Below, piece after piece: positions 44,395 to 54,298 of a stretch of 64,000 nt of DNA (positions within the stretch are counted from its first letter, which is position 1; every line of letters begins with the position of its first letter). The stretch is from Perkinsus olseni (taxonomy: Eukaryota > Perkinsozoa > Perkinsida > Perkinsidae). The translations under genes were made by a program, and so were the position numbers. The stretch covers positions 163,589 to 227,588 of the forward strand of contig JABANP010000039.1 in assembly GCA_013115135.1 (NCBI GenBank), given 5' to 3'. The notes beneath the pieces were generated by a model. It had not been told where the DNA came from, did not search any database, and was given only the letters and a program-made list of their open reading frames with translations.

Positions 44395-44840
44395 AGGTCC
44401 ACTCAAGTAGGGCAAAAACCGGGACTGAAAATCCTCTTGATCAGACCAATAGAGGCCTCGAGGCTCGAGCGTTTCACCCTTGGGGCCTAGCTTATACGTG
44501 ATCTTCTCCGTATCGCCTATCTCAAGCTTGGGGCTTTTCTGGCAGGACTCCCTCGCTTCTTTGATGAAAGATTCGTAATTCTTACGGTTGGTCTCGTCCG
44601 CTGTTAGTGCGAAGGTGTTCATGGGGCCTTCGGTCAGATTAAGTTTAGCCGATACAGTCACCCCGGGGGACCAAGAGGGGCATTTCGCATAGTAGCTCAC
44701 TATAGGACCGTGGGAATGCCAGTATACCATGAAGCAGACGCCATCACCATATGTTGTTTTGAAAGCTGGATTCTCCGGGACGAATCCGTCCAAATTTGGT
44801 AGCACCGCTGCAGTAACGAGGAGAAGCACGACGGTTCAAG
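44395..44840 (-). pseudogene. decayed four-cysteine family copy, lost start and frameshifted end
   Basis: The reading frame is family-like from VLLLVTAAVLPNLDG through C1 (GVCFMVYW), C2 (YYAKCPSW), NTFALTADETNRKNYESF and C3 (ESCQKSPKLEIGDTEK). The position of the initiator ATG reads ACG, and a TGA follows shortly after. Near the 3' end the 7-base unit CTCGAGC is duplicated (minus strand, around 44460), shifting the frame just before the conserved last segment. Even so, the segment with the final Cys is still readable in the next frame. Two independent breaks make this a pseudogene. Confidence 0.75.
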
Positions 44841-44849
44841 AGCTCGTTT

Positions 44850-46353
44850 GAGGACTTCACTTGGAATCTTTGCTTGGACCGGGTGGGGTGCTGAAGGAGC
44901 TTCGTGCGTACATGAGCGTGACGCCGGATTTCTCGGGGCGGATGGTGCTCGTCCGATGAGCACTGTCCCCCTGAATCGTCGCTGTCCTGAACTCGACGTC
45001 AACGAGCCCTGTTCTACTGTGCTGCTGCTGCTGCTGTCGTAAACAGCTTGTTGAGCATCCGTACGATCGGCGTCATTCGGCAACCAACCTGAGGACCTTG
45101 ATAAAATAGTTCCGCGAAGAAGGACCGCAAGAAGCCGCTGGGTATGAAAACCATGATCGTCTTACTGGAGTAGCCCCAGCACGTGGATCCAGCGGGCGAA
45201 CGGCCTGCCCGCGGACAACTCAATTCATTCGATACTTTCCTAGAGGACACCGGTATGTCGTTGGTCAAGGCTAAGGGGCGTTTCTGCAGTGTGCTCCAGA
45301 AGTACTGCTTCTGCGTCTTCGCATGGTAGGAGAGGTTCCAGTGTGAGTTATCAAGCTAGTCTCCTACAAGAATGACGGCCCTGCCTCCTCTAGCACTGTT
45401 TTACCGTAGACACAGGTGAGGGAGCCTATCTCGGACACCCGGCACTAAGTGGTCGTCATACGGGGAAGCGCAACCCTTGAAGTATCGTGCTGTCTTCGCG
45501 AATGCTGTGCGCGACGAGGCGGCTCTCCGATTCATTCACCAGGGTTTCCTTTCGCTCTCGTCGTCGATCATTGAGTGATCGAGGCGTGTTTGACTTTGCA
45601 TGTTCAAACAAGATCCGTCGCCCGGACCTTCAGGGACTACCAGGAACACGCCTCATGCCGATCGTAGCACTGTATGCGACTGCCTTCCTATCCTATATCA
45701 TCCTGCTTGAGGGCGGATCCCCTGAGGGGATTCCCCTCTGGCCCAGTGAAACCTTTGCGTGGGTTTATCGATGACTTACTCCACTCTAACCCAACATGAT
45801 GTTTGCTGAGTGGGGTATTCAATAAGGTTAATCGAAAGTAGCTAAAATACGACCGCGGACGCAGACATGAGCTTCGGCGCTCCTCCGTTATCTCTCGATA
45901 AACAAATGGCAAAGACGAGCGTATGAACGCGAGCTGAGCTCAACTGGTGGTCTCACGAATCCCTAATTCGTCGTAGCGCAGTACGATCGGCTTGCTGAAG
46001 TACGTGTCAACTACGAGAACTCACAATAATCGGCATCTTGAAATTCGGAGCGAGCAGCATTCTTGGTGGAAAGGCAGCGCCCCTTATCGGGGCGTTGTCG
46101 AGGGCACCTTTCTCAGCCCTTGTCATCATCATACGGCCGAGGACTCATGGGGTCTCCGACTATGTCGAACAGCCCACTAACGCCTCTGAGCCTCACAACT
46201 CTTCATACCTATAATAATCATACATAAGCTAATAGAGAATAGGACGGTGAAGGCTTCAGAGCAGCTGTTTAGCTCCCCAAGGGCCCACCGAAGGTCTAAG
46301 TTGAAATAAGAACTGCTTATTAAGAAGGGCCTTGGAGTGACCGGGGGCTGAAG
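44850..46353. repeat. upstream module of the 44.4-kb pseudogene, then copy-4 downstream flank
   Basis: 44850-45620 parallels 42613-43400 (see that entry). 45960-46350 is the downstream flank of copy 4 and is matched by 36440-36600. No gene seen. Confidence 0.5.
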
Positions 46354-46782
46354 CTACGCAGGACAAGTACCAGGGATGAACCACCTGAGAGCCCCGCCGA
46401 TCGGGATCTCGAGTGTCCCCTTCCCCGAGTTAGGGTAATACATGAATTCATACATATCACCCTTCTCGAATGTGACGGAGTCGTTACAGCCTATCTTGGA
46501 TTGTTTGATGAACTCATTATACTTCTTCACAGTGTCCGCGTCTGTGCTGTCAATTGTGAATGTATTTGTTGGCTTTTCGTTGAACAGGAGACCGGACTCC
46601 AGACCGTACTCACCCCAACGGCATTGCGATACGTATGTGGCCATGAGACCACCCTTCCGGCTCCAGAGGATCACTTGAAAGCAGCCGGCGCCCTTCCCGA
46701 CTGTGTTAGTGAAGGATACGTTGTTCAGAGGGGATGCAGCGACGGTACTCATCAGCAACGCCACAGCGACGAGAGGAGACAT
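46354..46782 (-). CDS. four-cysteine secreted protein family, copy 4 (divergent subtype)
   Basis: 142 residues, ATG at 46780-46782. Signal peptide (MSPLVAVALLMSTVAA). C1 in GAGCFQVILW, C2 in YVSQCRWG, NTFTIDSTDADTVKKYNEF, C3 in IGCNDSVTFEKGDMYEFMYY, GTLEIPIGGALRWFIPG and C4 in GTCPA. Cysteine spacing and the GDM and NTFT landmarks match the other copies, but the last third differs (WFIPG in place of RTFTPG). Degenerate relatives of this subtype lie at 36432-36937 and 39204-39480. Confidence 0.82.
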   Translation of the reverse strand: MSPLVAVALLMSTVAASPLNNVSFTNTVGKGAGCFQVILWSRKGGLMATYVSQCRWGEYGLESGLLFNEKPTNTFTIDSTDADTVKKYNEFIKQSKIGCNDSVTFEKGDMYEFMYYPNSGKGTLEIPIGGALRWFIPGTCPA

Positions 46783-48468
46783 GATGGTTGAAAAGCGTGT
46801 TTGAGCTCAGACTCAACTTAACCTCAGAAAAGACTACTCCCAACCGCCGAGGTTACGGCCTACTACGCTTGTTGTGGGAAGACTGGAAAGTGCATTGCGG
46901 CACGCAATTTGCGTGCAAGGCCATGCGTGATTTCGCTTCAAGAGACAGCGTCGCCTGTACACCGCTCCGCCCCGAATGGTTTGTTGGGCAGGTAACATTC
47001 CATTGCTCTGGCCCTTCAAGCTTTGGAACATCCCGTCACCAGCCTCCCGGAGCGATGAGAACGGATTGTTCCCAAGACGACTCTCAGCAGAGGCGAGAGG
47101 ACGGGTTCAGTCATTGAGCGATGGAATTGTTGGTCACGAGGCCCTGCACGCAGGCACTGGAGGTAGCAGGCTGCTCCACATCAACCTTCTGTGGTGTATT
47201 ACATCAGGCAGCACGACACCGTTAATTCTTACTCGTCGAGGGGTGTCGCCTTGCTTCTGTGCTGCAGTTCGCTCTTGGCAACTCGGTATAGCTCCGAGCA
47301 GACTCCTCCTCGTGACTCAGGGTTCTGTCTCCCCCTTTTCATTGAGGACACTGTCTCTTCCTTGACCTCTGGATCGTATTTGGATCCGAATCCACGCAGA
47401 TGATTCCTGACGGCAGCGTGTTGCTGCAACACCCAACACTGTACAACAGAATACAACATCTTCACCCTCCCCCCGCGCAGCCGTCCGTAGTGAGTGAGCT
47501 GGTGCAGCAGATCATCGACTGCTGTGAGAGGCAAGGCCTCCTCTCGCTGTACAGATGAGTACCACAAGCCCAGCTATCTCAATCGGAGCGATCAGTACGG
47601 GGAAACCGTCTCCAGCGGCTAAAGGACTCTCCCTACAATGAACTAGACGGTTCATCAGTGAGCAACAAAGCGAACGTTGATCGCGGAGTTGCAGAAGCGA
47701 ATGGAGGGTAGCCGAACACTCCTCATCGATCAATGAGATGTTGTTGCTGCTGAGGTCTCCAAGGTCTGCTGTCCATGCACTCGCAAGGAGTTAAGCTGAT
47801 CGTGGCTCGGAATCCAGACTCCAGAATGCCCTCCCCGCTTTGGAGGTGGTCAACCTAACTCTACCCTCGTGACATCGCCGTAGCACGGTCCGACTTGTCT
47901 TTTTGATTGGCCACGGCTTCGTCGTCCTTTCTGTTGGCTGCCAGTGTTCGTGTGATACACCAAGAACGCGATGGCTGCTAATGAGCAGCATCAATCAGCA
48001 CGATATCAGCACGCATGCACAAGAGGCGCTGCTCGGCCCATTATTTGCACGTGAGCTCTACAGTGTAGTCTACAGTGTGGTCCGAGTGTAGAGTCTACAC
48101 TCTCCACTTTGGCACATGACAGTTTCCTTCGCTGCTTGGGTTCCCAATGCCAACCGGTCGACTGTTGGTCGGCCAGAGACTCTGACTCGGAGCCTGGCTT
48201 ACGAGTCAATCTGGATTAATCATACAGGCTACTTGGCCTGGCTATGGCCACGAATTCTAGCTCAGAATTCGCCAAGAAGCTTGATTGGGGAGCTCGGAGC
48301 CTGGCTATCTAAGGAAGCCGGAGCTGGATCAGTCATAAAGTTTCTTGGCCTACGGAGTTCAGCAGCCCGGGAAGCAGAGTTATACAACCTTACCTTCGAT
48401 ACAGCATACCCGGGGAGCTTCTCATATCGTGCCAACCAGCATGTAGTTAGCTTTAGCAAAGTACATTA
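46783..48468. other. intergenic, no gene seen
   Basis: About 1.7 kb right of the array. Short open frames only. A small perfect repeat, CTACAGTGTAGTCTACAGTGTGG, with the nearby complement GAGTCTACACTC, is seen at 48057-48100. No recognisable gene. Confidence 0.45.
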
Positions 48469-51400
48469 ATGAGTCATCGCCAATATTATCATCACCACAC
48501 CACCCACAGCCCTTCGCAGCGCAGCCGTCTGCAACCCCTAAGCATATCGGCTGGATCTTCCATGGTGATGACGACACGTAAGTCCCCCAAGGGGCGCCAT
48601 ACGACTCGAGATCGCTGGCCTGGGCAACTCTTTGGTCCCTTCGTCACTTCGGTTCGCCGTGACCTCGACAAGTGTCTCAGATTGGAGCCTAGCTCCTCGC
48701 CATCGTCGATCAGATTCATCCATTCAACAAACCCCGACCGAACGCTCACTAAACGCGAAGCTGCAGCAGGTGCTGGAGAAGAGCCGCACGATTCTCGTAA
48801 GGCCCCGAGATTCGTCAGCATGTAGCTCAATAGTGCATCTTGCAGAAGCCGAAGAATGATGCCTCATTCGAGCACATAAGCCCCCGTCCTCCGAGGCATC
48901 ACCATCACCGACACGCAGGCAAAACACCTGTTGAAGTGCCGCAGGAGTCGGCACGGCGTGACGATGTTCGCCTCAGCGTTGCGAGCAGCTCTAGCAGTTT
49001 GGCCTCATCGGCCGGCAGCGTGTCGTCTATCGGTGGTGGCGAATACGTTCCGGGCTCCAGCAGTCAGCCGCCTGAGGGAGCCCAAGAATCTTCCCGGCTC
49101 ATCAATGCTCCAGGGGCAGACTCTTGGGCTAGTTACAATCGGCAGCTGCGGTCCCTCGGCTTCGAAGCGGTATGGTAGAACTTAGCGCGAATAGCGACCA
49201 TCATGATTAGGTCCCGGTTATCGCTGGGTCGTCTCGGTTAGGAGAGCCAACGCTGGTCGATGGCCGGAAACTATTCGAGACCTGTATAAGTGTGTTGCAA
49301 GAGTGAGTGCTCGCTGGCTTCCATTCGTTGAACATGCGTATGTGGGTGTGTGAGTTTGAAGTCTAACGCTGACAGTACGGCTTAATTAGACTAGGGCCGA
49401 TGTATCTTTCCGTGGGGGAACGGTTCAGCCTGGTGAGTGGGCCTTTTTCAAGGTACGGCGTCCGGAACCGGCAACTATTGACGACAACGTCGAGCGTTCG
49501 CCGCGACTCTCCAAAAGAATCGTCCAAACTTCAGGAGCTGAGCAGATCGAACTGGAAGTTGCAGCAAGAGGTTGAGAAACTCCGGAGGGAGCTAGACGCA
49601 AGTGCGTATCTTAGGTCGAAGGCGGTGAGAAACAGAATTCTGGTAGGTGTTGTGGAGCACTCTTCAAATTCCCTAACGAGCGGAGCGAGGACGAAGGAGT
49701 TGGAAAGGGTGAAGTCCCAGCAGTCTGGCGAGATAAGACGATTGCACCACCAGTGCCAGCGACAGGAGATGGAGCTCGATAGGATGAGAAAGACGGTGCT
49801 TGCCGGGAGCTACTTGGAGAGGCGTCATAATGTTCAAATGCAGATGCAGAAGGTGGCCGATGATGAGGAAATGAGAAGAAAGAGGGACAAAGAGTTCGCC
49901 GAGAAGGTCCGGCTGCTCGGGGCCAGGGTGCTCAATCGGCTTGGTCGTTTCGACTTTATCAATGCATCGATCAACGTTCTAGTCAGCACTGAATCGTTGG
50001 CGGGCTGTATGGCCCGATGTCAACGCTCGCGCGTTCCAGTTGAAATTACAATGAGGGTCCTCGGCCTTTCCGCTCGAGCTCGTTGAGAGCTGAAGATTTA
50101 TCCCTCGGGCGCTCAGGCGGTGAAGTCAGTTTGTAGCGGTGACAAAGGGCCGAGGAGCCAAGGAAGCCTCCAACTCCTTCACGAGCTGGCTGCTGTGTGA
50201 GTCCTGCTGGTTAGCCGTACGGTGCCTGCGATTATGAGCATCGTTTTCTCTTGCCTGAATCTCCCAGTGTCAGATACAGACGACGCATAGAGAAGCTCGA
50301 GAGAGAGATCACCGTCTCGGGGAGGCAGTCGCAGGACTTGGCTAGTCAACTCACCACGACTGAGGAGGAGGTCCGTCGCCTTCAGAAGCAGCTGTCCACT
50401 ACCACGGAGGGACCTGACGAGGACTCGGTGTGTGGCAGCGGTGAGAGGGCCCCTCGGTCAGGATCCGCTATGACTGCTCTCAGACCACAAGTCTAAGCGG
50501 GCGGTGGGCGATGGTGACGAGCATGTGGTGGGAAAGGCGACTTTACAGGCCTCCACGAAGTCGTCCCGTTGTAGATTCAGGCGCTGGAGGAGTCCCTCCG
50601 CGCGGAGACAGCAGCACGACGAGAGGCAGAGGCCCGAGCGAAGGAGTGTGAGATGGAGTACTCGAGCAAGGTGGGCTCTGGTGTAAACTCTCTCGCTATA
50701 CTGATACTATTAACCGTATACGATAATAATACATATATCCCTCACCATGGGGTGCCTTCAGATTATATACGTCATTCTATGCATGATAGATGGTCATACT
50801 AGGTGATATCATGAGAAAAGATAATATTCAATGAGCTATTGTAGCTCCTTTGCATGATTCTGCGCCGCGATGAGGTTCCCGGTATGTTGCTCGTTTCTTG
50901 GTATGTTGATGTGTTCAGATTGCTGAATTCGAGCGGGAGCTGAATACTGCAAGACATGAGCTGGCTGCCGCGGAGGCCACACTGATCGAGCGCCCGACGG
51001 TGAGGGAAGTGCAGTTGTTGAAGAATAAGATTGAGAGGCTCGAGAGAGGCCGCGAGGAGAGGGACAGATGGCGCAATGGCGACGTTAGGGAGATGATACG
51101 GCGAGACAAGTAAGGGTCCTACGCTGCTCAGTACCAGTGGGCCTCGTGACCACTTGAAAGCTGTTGTTGTTATACTTGTTATCATCTTGCTTGTTAATGC
51201 TACTGTTACTGTTCTTGTCATTCTTGTGATTACCGTTGTCGTCGTCCTCGTTGTTATTGTTGATGTTGCTGCTCTCGTCATTCTGAACATTTTCCGGTGG
51301 TCGTCCGGAGACCTTTTTCTGTAGGGAATCTCACAAGTTGGGCGCTGATGTTGCTGTGGCCGAGATGGACCATTCTATGATGGAGCAAGTGCTGCTGGAC

Positions 51401-52328
51401 TGCTGTCGGCATCTCAAGATCAGCGAGCCAACTATCCTACCAGATGCTCTGAAGAAGCTCGGCGACGTGAGTCGAAGCCGGGCTCTCACGATGTCGTAGC
51501 GGAAGTTGACCTAGGTATTGGATACAGCACTGCCACGCATGCGCGAATTCATCAGATTTGTTACTTCTACTGTTTGCCCCGTGGACGCTGAAAATGATAC
51601 TGTCCATGACGAGCAGAAAGTAAGATGTATGAGCTTCTCTGCATCAACTTAGTCTCCGGCAAGGGCCTGGCCGTCTTCGCTTCGATGGAAACCGTTGAGA
51701 GCAGACTGAAATATCTATTTGCCGCTGAGCGGGAGCTCACCAGCATACGCAAGCAGCTCGATGCAGCCGAGTCTGCCTTGGACGGGGAGGCGGGGACAGA
51801 GCTGCCGTTGGAAGCTCGCGTTGCTTCTGTTGTCGAGGAGCTTCGTGATCGCAGGACGGTGAGTTCGTGATTTGGCTGTGTGCCGGCCACAGGAGCATTT
51901 GCCTCACAGACCGAGACTGCGTTCGAGGAAGCGACGGAAAGGGTCTACAGCACGGACGAACCCCATCTCATAACTGACCGAATGGTCAAGCACTATATGT
52001 CAGTTTCCGAGGGAAGCGATATTGGCTCGACGTACGCTTCAGGAGAACCTTTGGGGTGGATCAGCTTGAGCGTGTGTGCGGCAGCATGACGCGGGCACGG
52101 CAGCGATGGTTGGAGTTGGAGAACTTTTGGAAGGCTTTGTGTAGGTCGGCAGCCTATGATAGACGACTCCACTGAAACTTCGTGGTTCATGATCCCCCCT
52201 AATTGCTTTCACCCCAGCTGCTGCTCGAGGTAGGTTCTGATGTGTTAAAGGTGGATCCAGCCAAGTTTTCTACTGCTAAGGCCATGCTTCTCGCGCAGAA
52301 GTGCCTGTCCGAAGAGTCGGGCGAGTAG
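48469..52328 (+). CDS. CEP70: coiled-coil centrosomal protein, CEP70-like (exon model approximate)
   Basis: A multi-exon gene. Coiled-coil exons include about 49495-49640 (KLQELSRSNWKLQQEVEKLR), 49690-49935 (RQEMELDRMRKTVL), 50270-50415 (RRRIEKLEREITVSG) and 50921-51111 (FERELNTARHELAAAEATL). The part at 51326-51468 (MEQVLLDCCRHLKISEPTIL, PDALKKLGD) and 51514-51619 (LPRMREFIRFV) resembles the conserved middle of CEP70, a centrosome/basal-body protein that binds gamma-tubulin. Later exons run to about 52150, and the last exon has LLLEVGSDVL, ending TAG 52326-52328. The N-terminal exon at 48469 (MSHRQYYHHHTT) is a guess. The family call rests on memory of the CEP70 pattern, so it is moderate. 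Confidence 0.55.
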
Positions 52329-52329
52329 C

Positions 52330-52689
52330 ATGCATTTCTATGATAAACTGTGCACCTTGTGTTCGGAATTAAGAGTGAAGATAGTCTTTTGTGAGTGCGT
52401 TCCTGTTCTTACGAGTGAGCTGGATGGAAAGTACTGTGGCAACCTCTTCGGTCAGAGCTTCAGTGTTGACTTCGAGAATGGTCACGCTACTGTTAGCGTC
52501 CTTGGTCAGAGTGCTGGTGCTGACTATAAAGTTGAGGGGACTAAGATCGTCTTCTCGAATTACGATCCTATGCTACAGAAGTTGATGAATGCCTTCCATA
52601 TCAAGAGTATCGATGGTACCATCATCAGCCCAACTGAAGTTCATATTAAGGCTGGCATACTTATTGACACTACCCTCACTAGCTGTTAA
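52330..52689 (+). CDS. small protein of a probable secreted family, start uncertain
   Basis: ORF of 119 codons whose ATG lies one base after the CEP70-like stop. The C-terminal 90 residues look like a compact beta domain: LDGKYCGNLFGQSFSVDFEN, ATVSVLGQSAGADYKVEG, KIVFSNYD, FHIKSIDGT and a terminal Cys. The N-terminus is not a good signal peptide, so the true first exon may be elsewhere or lost. The KYCG...C-terminus pattern recalls small secreted proteins of perkinsids. I cannot name it. Confidence 0.45.
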   Translation: MHFYDKLCTLCSELRVKIVFCECVPVLTSELDGKYCGNLFGQSFSVDFENGHATVSVLGQSAGADYKVEGTKIVFSNYDPMLQKLMNAFHIKSIDGTIISPTEVHIKAGILIDTTLTSC

Positions 52690-54120
52690 GGACAACAGCT
52701 GTTACTCAAGATTCCTGTTGGTGTAGACACTCTTCTCATCATCCCTCTCTCACGGGGTCTTCTCAAATTCTTTTCATTCATTCCAATTATTGATGGATCT
52801 ACTTCTACATTGTTGGTGATATCGTCGCTTCCCGTGCTGACGCTCACGTTACGCGGTTGTTGAGTTCTTCAGAGAGGAACGAAAGGGAGGCTGTCGTGTT
52901 GTGGTCGTTTGTCTTCGACCGGCTTTTTGTGTTCGGTTACTTGAGCCCTTGTTGGCTGGGGCTATCAGTCGGGTCCGAAGATCTCGTGTAATCATTGACC
53001 GTCGTGAGGTCGTTGAAATCCAACTAAATCTGGAAATCCACACTATGCTGAAGCGGAACAACCGGAACTCGATCTGCTGCACGAACGCCCGGCCTCCTCG
53101 CATCGTCATCTGGAATGACCAACCAACCAAGGGTGAGTGAACATTCCCTACAGGCAGAACGTCAACAGCTGAGCTGTTACAGCTCGGCCAAGTGGAACAC
53201 GACCGTGGAAATTACAACATCCGTCGTTCTTTTCGAACAACTATAGGGCTTTTACAGTTTTTTGATTGAGAATTTAAACTCGCGTTTGTTGGGATAGTTC
53301 TCACCCGAAGTAGTTGGGAATCAACCTTGAGAATGCCAACATCTGTTGCGTTTTGTCAGTCATGCGTTGTCTTGAAGCCATTCATGGTTGGGTTTTGCAC
53401 TATCAGGTAGTCGAGTTTCTACCCAGCTAATGCGAAAACCGGTGTTTGATTTACGTAGAAGGAAAACTCGAGTATACAGGCGAGCTTGTGAGAGAGTTTG
53501 CAATGATCAGATCTTGTTGCGACTATCACAAATAAAGGGGGGCATTTTCAACAACTCGGAGAGCTATTGTAGCTGTTGCGTTACATAATAAACAAAAAGC
53601 ACGAGATTTCCAACAGCTTTGATGCTTGAACCACAACTGCTACGAAGAATATGGAACATCGCCCGGTACAAAACCAACAGAGTGTGAGCATCCTCAACAT
53701 GTCATGATATCTTGCCCCAGTGTCGTTCAGATTCCCTTCGAGTTTCCAGAGTTTCATCCTCCAAATTTTCATGGCAGCCGCTGCCATGAAAATTTGCTAA
53801 CAAAACGGTCAAAGAATGTCTCAATGCTGTTGTGGAAGTATTCCGATCGCGGCACCGAGAATACAGGACGATCCCGGAACTGTTACCCAGGGCAATCAGA
53901 AACCCGAACTGTCGCCCAGGTTATGCCGATATCTGAAAACGCTTCCTTGGATTTTGTACTGCTCCCTTGGATTTTGGGAATTACCCGTCTGAGTCGAAGC
54001 CAAAGGAAGGCACTTACGGCTTTTACGGCATAAAATTTACGCGGTTCTCTGAGAGTTAAACTCTCAGAGTTCTATTGCTTCCTTTGAAAAGCACCCTGTG
54101 TGATACAGGCTGTATCATAC
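52690..54120. other. intergenic with a perfect 35-base palindrome
   Basis: About 1.4 kb. Contains a perfect inverted repeat with 17-base arms (53762-53778 and 53780-53796, arm CAAATTTTCATGGCAGC) and, just left of the retrotransposon, GATACAGGCTGTATC-type palindromes (54098-54124). No gene recognised. Confidence 0.5.
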
Positions 54121-54124
54121 AGCC

Positions 54125-54288
54125 TGTAACTGGTCCCCGGGTGTTTGGTCCTCACTGCTCATACACAATAGGTTGGTTGGTGGGAAATCTTGTCTATAAC
54201 GAATACTTCGGTACTGATATCTGCGTCACACGGCGACGCGTGCTATCAAGGACGACAAGATAGCAAGTTATACTTCACTTCAGTGACA
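54125..54288 (-). repeat. 3' LTR of the compact element
   Basis: 164 bases, identical to 59430-59593 (offset 5,305). Flanked on the left by AGCC. A purine-rich tract (GGTGGCGGGAG on the minus strand, 54289-54299) abuts it, overlapping the gag-pol stop codon. Confidence 0.95.
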
Positions 54289-54298
54289 CTCCCGCCAC

